A DNA stretch of 49,151 bases from SZUA-365 sp034002405. Lineage in GTDB: Bacteria; Bacteroidota; Ignavibacteria; SZUA-365. The position numbers were made by a program, and so were the translations under genes. Position 1 is the first letter of the stretch; each line of letters starts with the position of its first letter. The DNA lies in the NCBI GenBank assembly GCA_034002405.1, contig JAVFAS010000018.1:1-49151 (forward strand), written 5' to 3'. Under the pieces are notes generated by a model, which was not told where the DNA came from, ran no database searches, and was given only the letters and a program-made list of their open reading frames with translations. Of the stretch, positions 9,012 to 17,060 are shown piece by piece.

Positions 9012-9644
9012 TCAATTCCCGCCCCGGTCCTCGCCGGCGACCATCGGATCCCGCAGCACCATGCCGGTGTTGAGCAGCATCACGCTTCCTTCGATCAATC
9101 CCTGCAGGTACGCGCGCGAATGTCCATGGACCTCGGATGGCAGTTCCTGCATGTCATCGCGGTCGTAGCTGCGCATGCCCTGCACCGAGTCGACGAGAAA
9201 GCCGATCTTGTAGCGTGCATGCCGCACGATGAGCACGCGGTGCATCGTGGTCAGTTCCGACGCGGGGATGTTGAGGATGCGTTTGAGATCGACCACGGCG
9301 AAGAGAATCCCCCGCAGGCTCGAGATGCCGAGAATCCCCTTGTTGGTATAGGGGAGCGCGACAAGATTCTGGAGCGGGATCACCTCCTCGATGTCACTGC
9401 AATCGATGCCATAGGTGTCGGTCCCCAGTGTGAAGACCACCAGATCCTCGCGTGCCACGACGTGCGTCGATGCCCGTTGGTCCTGCCGTGCATACTGTCG
9501 CGCGCGCAGCCGCAGGATCTCGTCCGGCTCTTCGTCACCCCCGCGTGCCTGTCCTGCAAGTCCGGATTTCACCTGATCGAGAAGCTGGAGAATCTCACCC
9601 CATTCATCCGTCTGACGGCGTTCCGGATTGGTGGGTGTGCTCAT
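9012..9644 (-). CDS. CheW-family coupling protein with N-terminal extension
   Basis: Adaptor of 210 residues linking receptor to CheA. The CheW domain spans about 66-200 (VVFTLGTDTYGIDCSDIEEV, SSLRGILFAVVDLKRIL). The first 65 residues are a charged helical extension containing EILRLRARQYARQ, similar in position to extensions in CheW proteins of alternative-function systems such as WspD. Its ATG overlaps the cheR-TPR stop as ATGA, so translation is coupled. It is the second of two CheW genes in the operon, matching the two-CheW arrangement of Wsp. Confidence 0.92.
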   Translation of the reverse strand: MSTPTNPERRQTDEWGEILQLLDQVKSGLAGQARGGDEEPDEILRLRARQYARQDQRASTHVVAREDLVVFTLGTDTYGIDCSDIEEVIPLQNLVALPYTNKGILGISSLRGILFAVVDLKRILNIPASELTTMHRVLIVRHARYKIGFLVDSVQGMRSYDRDDMQELPSEVHGHSRAYLQGLIEGSVMLLNTGMVLRDPMVAGEDRGGN

Positions 9645-11451
9645 ATCCGCCGCTCGAGAAATGTTTTGATGATCTCCGCCATGTTCCGCGCGCTGATATC
9701 ACCGGGTTCGAGCAGCATGTCCATGTCGCCCGCGGCATTGATCAGTGACAGCGCGATGCCGAAATGCCGCCGCGCTTTTGCGTCGGCGCCGAGCTGATGC
9801 CACAGCGTCGCGACACTGAAATGCGCGGCGATGAAATCCTGATGCAGGTACAGCGCCCGCTCGAACTCGGCGAGTGCCTGCGTGGTCTCTCCGCGGGCGC
9901 GGAGAATGGTCCCCAGCATGTAATGCGCCTGTGGATCCATTTTGTCGTGCTCGATGGCCTCGCGTGCCGTGGCGAACGCCTCGTCCAGGCGTCCGGCATC
10001 CGCCAGCCGCCGCGCGTCGAGCACGAGCGCATGCGCGGTGCCCTCTCTCCCGGCATTCAGTACGGCGGCGGTGTCCGTCGCGTCTGCCGCCATGTCTTCC
10101 GACGGCGCGCCGGAAGCCGAACGTTCCGCGATGCCGTGACCCGCGGAAACGCGGTCGGCGGAAACGCGGTCGGCGGAAACGCGGTCGGCGGAAACGCGGT
10201 CGGCGGNNNNNNNNNNNNNNNNNNNNNNNNNNNNNNNNNNNNNNNNNNNNNNNNNNNNNNNNNNNNNNNNNNNNNNNNNNNNNNNNNNNNNNNNNNNNNN
10301 NNNNNNGCGTCTGCCGCCATGTCTTCCGACGGCGCGCCGGAAGCCGAACGTTCCGCGATGCCGTGACCCGCGGAAACGCGGTCGGCGGAAACGCGGTCGG
10401 CGGAAACGCGGTCGGCGGAAACGCGGTCGGCGGTCTCCGTCACGGGATTCGGGTCCGGCTGCGATTCGGCGCCGCGCGAGGAAATCAGGGCGGTGAACGG
10501 ATTCCGGTGACCCGCGGGCGGCGGGGCATCGCTCGATCGTGCGTCACGATCTTCCTCCGTTCGTGACGGACGCAGGGTGAACAGTCGTGGAATATGCGCC
10601 TGCTTGCGATACAGCGTGGCATCCCCGAAGCGCGCGCCTTCGAAGCCGGGATTGTTGATCAGGGTCGTTTCGGTCAGGCTGGGGATCAGCCAGCCATGTT
10701 CGCGCAACGCGCGCCGGAAGCCCTGCACGACTCCGTTGACCTTGTCACGCGTGAAGTAGAGCAGCACGTTGCGGCAGAAAATGATGTCAAAGCCGGAGGG
10801 AAACAGCGTGGGCGTATTGACGAGGTTCAGGACCCGAAACTCTGTATTCTCCTTGATCCGCGCGATCACGGCATGCTTGCCCTCGGCGGTCTGTTCGAAA
10901 TACGCCGCGTGCAGGTCGAGGGGGACGTCGCGGAACGACCAATCCCGGTACACGCCCTCACGCGCGCGCTGGATGGCGGACGGATTCACGTCGGTCCCGA
11001 GCACTTCGTAGCGCCAGCCGGACCGATCGGCGATGATCGCCTCGAGAAGGATCGCGATCGAATAGACCTCCTCCCCCGTGCTGCATCCGGCGCTCCAGAC
11101 GCGCAACGTTCGGTCGCCCTGGCTTTCCTTCCGTTCGACAAGCTCGGGAAGGATGCGTTCGCGGAGAATGGAAAACACGACGATTTCCCGGAAGAAGTAG
11201 GATTCCCCGATGGTCAGGTGCCGGGCAAGCACATCCGCGTGCCGCGCATCCTGTTCGCCATGGACAAGATTCGTGAGGAATTCATCCACCTCGTCGTAGC
11301 CCAGCTCACGTGCGGCTGGTTTGAGCAGGCGGAGCAGGTCGGACCACTGATGGGCCTGGTAGCGGAGTCCGAGCAGCGCGTCGATCTTCTGGAAGACCGC
11401 GGCGACGCTGACGGTGGTCCCGAGGTGTCTGGCGGCGGTTTCGGTACTCAT
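9641..11451 (-). CDS. CheR methyltransferase fused to TPR domain (WspC-like), interrupted by assembly gap
   Basis: Chemoreceptor glutamate methyltransferase. Residues 1-290 form the CheR domain: an N-terminal helical part with LTIGESYFFRE, the SAM-binding motif VWSAGCSTGEEVYS, GTDVNPSAI and FDIIFCRNVLLYF. A linker from about 300 to 385 contains tandem DRVSA repeats, and a C-terminal segment carries TPR motifs (AHYMLGTILRARGETTQALA). A run of 100 N sits in the linker, flanked by identical 127-base sequences. As written, the reading frame breaks at the N run; if the duplicated ends are merged the frame is continuous and the protein would be about 527 residues, the CheR-TPR design of WspC. The ATG overlaps the upstream cheW stop (ATGA) and the stop overlaps the next cheW start. 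Confidence 0.85.
10080..10433. repeat. 127-bp identical sequences flanking the gap, each with 4 x 15-bp repeats
   Basis: Positions 10080-10206 and 10307-10433 are identical. Each ends in four copies of AAACGCGGTCGGCGG (10147-10206 and 10374-10433), encoding the pentapeptide DRVSA on the minus strand in the CheR-TPR linker. The 127-base identity is best explained as a shared contig end, whereas the 15-base repeat itself is real sequence and may be why assembly stopped here. Confidence 0.9.
10207..10306. other. Scaffold gap (100 N) inside cheR-TPR
   Basis: Exactly 100 unknown bases, a conventional placeholder length. The 127 bases ending at 10206 are identical to the 127 bases starting at 10307, so the gap probably joins two contigs that really overlap. 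The true spacing is unknown and may be negative. Confidence 0.98.
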
Positions 11452-11930
11452 GCGGCCCATCCTTCCGCGCCGACTCCCGCGTCCCCCGCGCCCGCATCCC
11501 CGAGGTTCTCCATCGTGCCGCAGACATCGACGTCCAACAGCATCACCATCTCGTCGCCGACGGCGACGATGCCCGAGACAAGGCGCCGCGATGGACCCGG
11601 CGCGGACTCCACGAGCTGGTTGCGTTCGATCTCGATCAAATCGTCCACCGTCTCGACAAGCAGTGCGAACGCGCGCGGCGCGATATCGATGACCACGAAC
11701 TTGCATCGCGGATGCAACACGATCGCCGGGCCGCCGAGCAGCAGGCCGCTGTCGATGACGGGGAGAATCTCTCCGTGGAGACTGATCACGCCCGGGGACA
11801 CCGGTGCGAGACCGGGAGTCCGAAGAATCTCGAAGGCCGGAAGGACCTCCCGCACCGCCTCGATGGGCGCTGCAAGCAGTCGCCCGCCGCTTCTGAACGA
11901 GAGTATGGTATGGATGCTGCCGTCAATCAT
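11448..11930 (-). CDS. CheW-family coupling protein, first gene of chemosensory operon
   Basis: Small CheW domain protein of about 160 residues (ILSFRSGGRLLAAPIEAVRE, SLHGEILPVIDSGLLL, ALLVETVDDLIEI) ending in a Gly/Ala-rich tail. It should bind CheA and the MCP. It is the most upstream gene of the cluster in the direction of transcription, with a 430-base spacer before it, so the operon promoter is probably there. The start MIDGSIHTIL was chosen because the CheW fold begins a few residues later; a GTG 18 codons upstream is possible but neither has a strong ribosome-binding site. It is coupled to cheR by an ATGA overlap and corresponds to WspB. Confidence 0.85.
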   Translation of the reverse strand: MIDGSIHTILSFRSGGRLLAAPIEAVREVLPAFEILRTPGLAPVSPGVISLHGEILPVIDSGLLLGGPAIVLHPRCKFVVIDIAPRAFALLVETVDDLIEIERNQLVESAPGPSRRLVSGIVAVGDEMVMLLDVDVCGTMENLGDAGAGDAGVGAEGWAA

Positions 11931-12220
11931 GTGCTGTCTGTTGCGGTGGAGGTTGTTGGAGCCGCTTCCGGGCTCCGGTTTCACGACGCGACTGACGGCA
12001 AGATACCCGGAGTGTCTTTCGGGAATCTGAATACCAGATTAATAAACGTTAAGGTGTTTTCGGGAGTGAAATCACTATGCGAAACAGCCACACGTCGACT
12101 GATCTCCCCGCGGGTGTCCTTCGCCGGGGCGGGTTCCGGCGAAATTACGGAATTGTTTCCATAGAAGAGTTTGAGGTAGGGTTTTTCTGGAAATCGTCCG
12201 CGACCCGCGGACGGCGAAAC

Positions 12221-12320
12221 CCCGAACCCGAAGGCAGAAGACCGAACCCGAAGGCAAGAGCCCGAACCCGAAGGCAGAAGACCGAGCCCGAAGGCAGAAG
12301 ACCGAACCCGAAGGCAGGAG
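12221..12320. repeat. 5 x 20-bp tandem array
   Basis: Five head-to-tail 20-base units with the consensus CCCGAACCCGAAGGCAGAAG, differing at a few positions, end directly before the purB hairpin. Because 20 is not a multiple of three this array is non-coding, unlike the 15- and 18-bp arrays in genes of this window. Confidence 0.95.
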
Positions 12321-12321
12321 C

Positions 12322-12351
12322 CCGGAGGCCGCGCACAATCGCGGCCTCCGG
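12322..12351 (-). terminator. Perfect 12-bp hairpin after purB
   Basis: Arms CCGGAGGCCGCG (12322-12333) and CGCGGCCTCCGG (12340-12351) enclose a six-base loop, starting 9 bases beyond the purB stop. There is no T-tract, so it would be a non-canonical terminator or a transcript-stabilising hairpin. Confidence 0.6.
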
Positions 12352-12360
12352 CCGGGATGT

Positions 12361-13659
12361 TCAGCCGCCGAGTCCGAGTCGGTCGAAAATCATGTCCACA
12401 TGCGTCATGCCGCGGGCGACGTCGAAGCAGGCGTCGATTTCCGCCGGATCCAGCTGCGCGGTGATTTCCGCATCCGCGTGGGCCAGATCACGGAGATGGA
12501 CCTCCTCACGCCAGACGCGCATCGCATGACCTTGGACGATGCGGTAGGCGTCCTCGCGCAGCATCCCCTTCCGCGTGAGCGCGAGCAGCAGTTGTTGCGA
12601 AAAAATCAGCCCGCGCGTACCATTCAGATTGCGCGCCATGTGTTCGGGATAGACAAGGAAATTCTCGACAATCCCCTTCATCTTCGCCAGCATGTAATCG
12701 AGCGCGATGGTCGCGTCGGGAAGGATCACGCGCTCGACGGACGAGTGGGTGATATCGCGTTCGTGCCAGAGCGCCTGATTCTCGAAGCCGCCCAGTGCGT
12801 ATCCACGGAGCAGTCGCGCCATGCCGGCCACGCGCTCGCAGGTGATCGGGTTCCGCTTGTGCGGCATGGCCGAACTCCCCTTCTGTCCCTTGGCAAAAAA
12901 CTCCTCGACTTCGAGGACCTCTGTTTTCTGCAGATGTCGGATTTCCGTGGCGAATTTCTCGAGTGAACCGCCGACGATGGCGATGGTGGAAAGGAATTCG
13001 GCATGACGGTCGCGCTGCAGGATTTGCGTACTGATCGGAGAGGGCCGGAGTCCCATCCGCTCGCACACATAGGTTTCGACGAAGGGATCGATGTTCGCGT
13101 ACGTCCCGACCGCCCCCGAAAGCTTGCCGACGGAAATCCGCTCGATGGCGCGGTCCATGCGCTCGATGTTGCGGTTCATTTCCTCATGCCACAGCGCGAG
13201 CTTCAGTCCGAAGGTCATCGGTTCGGCATGAATGCCGTGCGTGCGTCCGATCGTCGGCGTGTGCTTGTGGGTTCGTGCCTGCGCGGCGAGTACCTCGCGC
13301 AGCGCGATCATCCCCTCGCGCAACAGCAGTCCCGCCCGGCGGGTCATCGCCGACAGCGCGGTATCCCCGATATCGGAGGAAGTCAATCCGAGATGGATGA
13401 AACGGGATTCCTCGCCGACATTCTCCGCCACGTTGGTCAGAAAGGCGATCACATCGTGGTTGAGCGTCTTTTCCAGCTCGTTGATGCGCGCGACCGAGAA
13501 ATCCGCGCGCTCGCGGATCACGGACACGGCCTCCGGCGGAATGAGTCCGAGTTCTGCCTGCGCCTCGCAGGCGAGGATCTCGATTTCAAGCCAGGTGTGG
13601 AATTTCGATTCGTCGGTCCAGAGCGTGCCCATCTCCGGGCGCGTGTAACGTGAAATCAT
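12361..13659 (-). CDS. purB: Adenylosuccinate lyase
   Basis: Catalyses two steps of purine biosynthesis: cleavage of SAICAR to AICAR and of adenylosuccinate to AMP, each releasing fumarate. At 432 residues it has the usual length of the homotetrameric bacterial enzyme. The fumarase/aspartase signature GSSAMPHKRNP is at 261-271 and the general acid region TIGRTHG contains His141; GLTSSDIGDTA at 91-101 is also typical. The ATG at 13659 precedes the canonical N-terminus MISRYTRPEM. It is separated from the neighbouring htrA by 118 bases and appears to end at the 12-bp hairpin, so it is probably a single transcription unit. Confidence 0.97.
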   Translation of the reverse strand: MISRYTRPEMGTLWTDESKFHTWLEIEILACEAQAELGLIPPEAVSVIRERADFSVARINELEKTLNHDVIAFLTNVAENVGEESRFIHLGLTSSDIGDTALSAMTRRAGLLLREGMIALREVLAAQARTHKHTPTIGRTHGIHAEPMTFGLKLALWHEEMNRNIERMDRAIERISVGKLSGAVGTYANIDPFVETYVCERMGLRPSPISTQILQRDRHAEFLSTIAIVGGSLEKFATEIRHLQKTEVLEVEEFFAKGQKGSSAMPHKRNPITCERVAGMARLLRGYALGGFENQALWHERDITHSSVERVILPDATIALDYMLAKMKGIVENFLVYPEHMARNLNGTRGLIFSQQLLLALTRKGMLREDAYRIVQGHAMRVWREEVHLRDLAHADAEITAQLDPAEIDACFDVARGMTHVDMIFDRLGLGG

Positions 13660-13777
13660 GGTCTCCTCATGTGATGGCCCGCTCGCGGGCGGTCAATGAT
13701 CCGGAAAAAAACGATCGGGAAATGGTTTTCAAGCACCGCACCCCGGCGGGATGCGGATGGGATATCGCGGTGCACGG

Positions 13778-14896
13778 TCATTCGAGTTCCAGGACGACAT
13801 CGCGGAGGGAATTCTCACGCAGCACCTGCAGCCGGATCCGCTCGCCGCGAAGCGAATAGCGGATCAGCCCCTCGAGCACGCCGATCGAATACACCGGCTC
13901 CCCGTTGGCCTTGAGAATGATATCGGCGACCTCGAGCCCCGAACGCGCGGCGACGCCGTTGCGGGTGGTGATCTGCGTGACGATGACGCCCTCGACTCGC
14001 TTGAGCTCGTAGGCCTGGGCAATGGCGTCGTTGACCGGCTGCGCGCGGAAGCCGGGATTGAACTCGCGATTCACCCCACCGTCTTCCTTGAGCAGCTCGA
14101 CGATCCGCTTGACGCGGTTGACCGGCACGGCGAATCCGACACCAACGCTTCCCTGGTTCGGCGTGTAGATCACGGTATTGATGCCGATGACCTCGCCGAG
14201 CGCGTTGACCAGCGGTCCGCCGCTGTTGCCGCTGTTGATCGCGGCGTCGGTCTGGATCATGTTGCGATAGATGCGTCCCTCGGTCTCCTCGAGTCCGACA
14301 TGCGTGGCGCTGACCACGCCCACGGTGACGGTGGCCCGCGCGCTGGTCGACATCAGACCGAAGGGGTTGCCGAAGGCGATGCTCCACTCCCCGACGATCA
14401 CATCATCGGAGTTTCCGAGCTTGATATACGGCAGGTCGTGATCGACATCGATTTTCAGCAGCGCGATGTCGGTGACCGGATCCGATCCAATCAGGCGGGC
14501 GGGGATTTTTTCCCGATTGGTCATCGTCACGCTGATCTCCTCCGTCCTCCCCCCCGCGACATGGTCATTGGTGAGGATGTATCCATCCGGTGAGATGATG
14601 AAACCGCTGCCGAGCACGGGCATGAGCGAATACTGATCGCCGTAAAAGAGACGGAACCAGGGATCCATCGCGCGTCGCTGCAGGCGGCTCGCATTGACAC
14701 CGACGACGGCGGGACTCACCGCCTCGATCGCGCGGGTGATGGCGTTGCGGCGCGAATTGCTGATGTCGTCCTCTCCCGAGGGCGGCGGGACACGTGGCCC
14801 GGTGTTTTCTTCCCCGCCCTGCCCGCCACAGGCGGTCATGGAGATTATCAGGAAAAGAACGGAAAGACGGACGGAATGACGGAAAACGCGAAACAT
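13778..14896 (-). CDS. HtrA/DegP-family serine protease, predicted lipoprotein
   Basis: Envelope quality-control protease of 372 residues. The N-terminus is a signal peptide ending in a lipobox-like SMTAC with Cys23, so it is probably lipid-anchored. The trypsin-like domain has a complete triad: His112 (TNDHVAGG), Asp143 (DPVTDIALLK) and Ser225 (NSGNSGGPL). A single C-terminal PDZ domain follows (from about 275), so it is DegS-like in architecture rather than the two-PDZ DegP form. The ATG at 14896 is preferred over in-frame starts upstream because GAGGTGA precedes it at the right spacing and the signal peptide begins there. It lies 23 bases after plsY and may be co-transcribed with it. Confidence 0.92.
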   Translation of the reverse strand: MFRVFRHSVRLSVLFLIISMTACGGQGGEENTGPRVPPPSGEDDISNSRRNAITRAIEAVSPAVVGVNASRLQRRAMDPWFRLFYGDQYSLMPVLGSGFIISPDGYILTNDHVAGGRTEEISVTMTNREKIPARLIGSDPVTDIALLKIDVDHDLPYIKLGNSDDVIVGEWSIAFGNPFGLMSTSARATVTVGVVSATHVGLEETEGRIYRNMIQTDAAINSGNSGGPLVNALGEVIGINTVIYTPNQGSVGVGFAVPVNRVKRIVELLKEDGGVNREFNPGFRAQPVNDAIAQAYELKRVEGVIVTQITTRNGVAARSGLEVADIILKANGEPVYSIGVLEGLIRYSLRGERIRLQVLRENSLRDVVLELE

Positions 14897-14919
14897 GCAT
14901 TCACCTCGTATCATGAATT

Positions 14920-15552
14920 TCATTGATGGCGGTTCACGGGAACCATGGCGCGCAGCGGTTCAAGATGCCGGAGCATGACCAGGACCGCGAGCAGAAAGAA
15001 TGCGACGATCAGCGGCAGCGCGGACGCAGAGCGGAAGGCGCTGACCGCGAGAAATGGCGCGGGGACGATGAGCACGACGAACGGGGAAAGGACGGTCGCC
15101 GCGATATTTCCGACATGGACGTTTTTCGTGCGCCAGAATGCGCCCAGCCAGAACAGACACCACACGGCGATGAACAATGGCGAGAACAGCAGCGCCGCAC
15201 CCGCGGCCGGGGCGAGTCCGCGCCCCCCCTTCCAACCGATCCACGGCGAATAATTGTGCCCGGCGACCACGCCGACGAGCGCGGCAGCGGCGGCCGGCGT
15301 CGCATTCCGGTCCGTCAGCACGAGGAGCAGCAACAGCGGCAATGCCCCCTTCGCGAGGTCCAGCAGCAGTACGGCGATACCCAGCGCCTTCGACCGCGTC
15401 ACCTCGTAGGCATTCAACGTCCCGACATTGCCGCTTCCTTCCTTCCGGATGTCCTTCCGGTGGTGACGACGGACAAGCAGGTACGCCGTCGGCACCGAGC
15501 CGATGAAAAATGCGATCAGCGCCGCGATGATTGCAGTGAGCATCATGTCCAT
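14920..15552 (-). CDS. plsY: Glycerol-3-phosphate acyltransferase PlsY
   Basis: Integral membrane enzyme that transfers an acyl group from acyl-phosphate to glycerol-3-phosphate, the first step of phospholipid synthesis. Family motifs are present: GSVPTAYLL, SGNVGTLNAY and GHNYSPWIGWKGGRGLA. About 210 residues with several hydrophobic segments, as usual. The start is uncertain: there are Met codons at several places between 15546 and 15570, and MDMMLTAII (15552) is used because the first membrane helix begins there. It is divergent from sppA, with a repeat-containing spacer between. Confidence 0.9.
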   Translation of the reverse strand: MDMMLTAIIAALIAFFIGSVPTAYLLVRRHHRKDIRKEGSGNVGTLNAYEVTRSKALGIAVLLLDLAKGALPLLLLLVLTDRNATPAAAAALVGVVAGHNYSPWIGWKGGRGLAPAAGAALLFSPLFIAVWCLFWLGAFWRTKNVHVGNIAATVLSPFVVLIVPAPFLAVSAFRSASALPLIVAFFLLAVLVMLRHLEPLRAMVPVNRHQ

Positions 15553-15642
15553 TCCGAAAATATACATCATGAATCGATCAGATTCCCAAGCATTCCGGTA
15601 TCCGTGATCATGGCGTCCCTGATTTTTCACTCCATCCCACGG

Positions 15643-15714
15643 ATGAGTGCCGCGCCGCGGATGAGTGCCGCACCGCGGATGAGTGCCGCGCCGCGGATGA
15701 CTGCCACGGACCGT
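15643..15714. repeat. 18-bp tandem repeats between plsY and sppA
   Basis: Three nearly identical units ATGAGTGCCGCGCCGCGG (15643-15696) and a decayed fourth copy (to about 15714) occupy the spacer between two divergent genes, upstream of the probable sppA promoter. No ribosome-binding site or sensible protein accompanies the ATG in each unit. Confidence 0.9.
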
Positions 15715-15753
15715 AGCGGCGCGAATTCATTTCACTTACGACGGCATTTATCA

Positions 15754-15782
15754 TTGACTCACGGATATTCTTTTCGTAACTT
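15754..15782 (+). promoter_or_regulatory. Possible sigma-70-like promoter of sppA
   Basis: TTGACT at 15754-15759 and TAACTT at 15777-15782 are separated by 17 bases, 35 bases upstream of the sppA ATG in a locally AT-rich segment. The match is fair; FCB housekeeping promoters can differ from this consensus. Confidence 0.35.
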
Positions 15783-15817
15783 GGTGATCCACAATAAGTT
15801 AGTGGGTACCAACGAAT

Positions 15818-16744
15818 ATGGGCAACAGCGGCAAATGGATAGTGGGCATCGTGGCGGGCTTCGCGGGTTTCGCGTTCCTCGTCATGGCGTTCGCGTTTTT
15901 CCTGCTGGCGACCGCGGTGACCACCGACAGCAGCGCGAGCGCGTCGGAGGAGAGCTACGGCGGCAGCGGCACCGAACGAGTCGCGATCGTGGAGATCCGC
16001 GACGCGATCGTCGACGCGGAGGATGTCATCCGCCAGTTGCGCAAGTACCGTCAGCGTTCCTCGGTCAAGGCGATCGTGCTGCGTCTCGACTCGCCCGGTG
16101 GCGCGGTTGTTCCGAGTCATGAAATCCATGACGAGGTCCGCCGCACGCGCCGGCTCGGCACGCCCGTGGTCGCGTCGATGGGATCGGTGGCCGCCAGCGG
16201 CGCCTACTACATCGCCTGCGCCGCCGACAGGATCGTGGCGAACCCGGGCTCGATCACCGGAAGCATCGGCGTGGTGAGTGAATTCGCCAATTTCCAGCCC
16301 TTGCTGGAGAAGATCGGGATTGAAAACACCACGATCACGAGTGGGGAATACAAGGACACCGGAAATCCCACACGGCGCATGCGCGCGAACGAGCGTGAAT
16401 ACCTTCAGCACACCATCGATAATATTTACGAGCAGTTTGTCGATATCGTGGTTCGCGGCCGCCGGATGGATGCGGATTCGGTCCGCGCGCTGGCCGATGG
16501 ACGGATTTTCACCGGACAACAGGCCGTGGCGAACGGGCTTGTCGACACACTCGGGACACTGTCCACCGCCGTCCGCATCGCGGGCAACCTTGGCAAGATC
16601 AAGGGAGAGCCGCGGGTGATGCGCGAGGTCGAGGAGCGCACGCTGCTCGACATGCTCGTCGGCACGCGCACGCGGCAATCCATCGAGGAGATGGGGGCCC
16701 AGCTGCGTAACGCGTCCCCGCTCGAATATCGCATGCAGTATTAA
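15818..16744 (+). CDS. sppA: Signal peptide peptidase SppA, short form
   Basis: Membrane-anchored serine protease that degrades released signal peptides. At 308 residues it is the short single-domain type found in Bacillus and archaea rather than the roughly 600-residue E. coli form. An N-terminal hydrophobic anchor spans about 7-33. Catalytic Ser127 lies in MGSVAASGAYYIA and Lys179 in SGEYKDTGNP; LRLDSPGG is the oxyanion-side motif. It starts a plus-strand gene run that continues with HU 22 bases later. Confidence 0.94.
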   Translation: MGNSGKWIVGIVAGFAGFAFLVMAFAFFLLATAVTTDSSASASEESYGGSGTERVAIVEIRDAIVDAEDVIRQLRKYRQRSSVKAIVLRLDSPGGAVVPSHEIHDEVRRTRRLGTPVVASMGSVAASGAYYIACAADRIVANPGSITGSIGVVSEFANFQPLLEKIGIENTTITSGEYKDTGNPTRRMRANEREYLQHTIDNIYEQFVDIVVRGRRMDADSVRALADGRIFTGQQAVANGLVDTLGTLSTAVRIAGNLGKIKGEPRVMREVEERTLLDMLVGTRTRQSIEEMGAQLRNASPLEYRMQY

Positions 16745-16766
16745 CTTTCAACGACAGGATAACGAC

Positions 16767-17060
16767 GTGACAAAAGCAGACATCGTCGACAACATCGCGG
16801 CCGCCACTGGCCTGACGAAGGTCGAAACCGAAGCGGTCGTGGATGGATTTCTCGCGACAGTCAGCCAGGCACTGCGGGAGGGACACTCCATCGAAATCCG
16901 CGGCTTCGGCAGCTTCAAGGTGAAAAAACGAAAGGCCCGCATGGCGCGCAATCCGCGCACGGGCGAGGAAGTATTCGTCAACGAGCACTATGTCCCGATT
17001 TTCAAGGTGTCGAAGGAACTCCGTTCCGGTGTCGATGCGAATCTGAAAGCCAAGGAATGA
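16767..17060 (+). CDS. HU/IHF-family DNA-binding protein
   Basis: Nucleoid protein of 97 residues that bends DNA as a dimer. MTKADIVDNIAAATGLTK and the arm region GFGSFKVKKRKARMARNPRTGEE (within 47-70, including the Asn-Pro intercalating tip) are diagnostic. It uses a GTG start with AGGA seven bases upstream. HU and IHF cannot be separated confidently by eye. Its stop overlaps the start of the next gene (ATGA). Confidence 0.95.
   Translation: MTKADIVDNIAAATGLTKVETEAVVDGFLATVSQALREGHSIEIRGFGSFKVKKRKARMARNPRTGEEVFVNEHYVPIFKVSKELRSGVDANLKAKE

Larger units (their letters stand above)
11931..12360. other. Repeat-rich intergenic region between cheW and purB
   Basis: No convincing gene in 430 bases. 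The half next to cheW (about 11985-12100) is AT-richer and is the likely promoter region of the chemosensory operon, though I see no clear consensus. The half next to purB holds an 8-bp hairpin (12195-12213, loop ACC), a 5 x 20-bp tandem array (12221-12320) and a perfect 12-bp hairpin (12322-12351). Open frames through the array are low-complexity artefacts. Confidence 0.7.

Noticed and set aside
9641..10093. Separate 150-residue TPR gene
   Set aside because: Its apparent ATG lies inside the duplicated contig end; merging that end joins it in frame to CheR, so it is the C-terminal part of one gene.
12221..12320. CRISPR array
   Set aside because: Units are head to tail with no spacers, and no cas genes are present.
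12075..12338. Small minus-strand proteins with repeated LPSGSVFCLR-like words
   Set aside because: They are translations of the 20-bp array; a 20-base unit cannot keep one reading frame, and the peptide has no family likeness.
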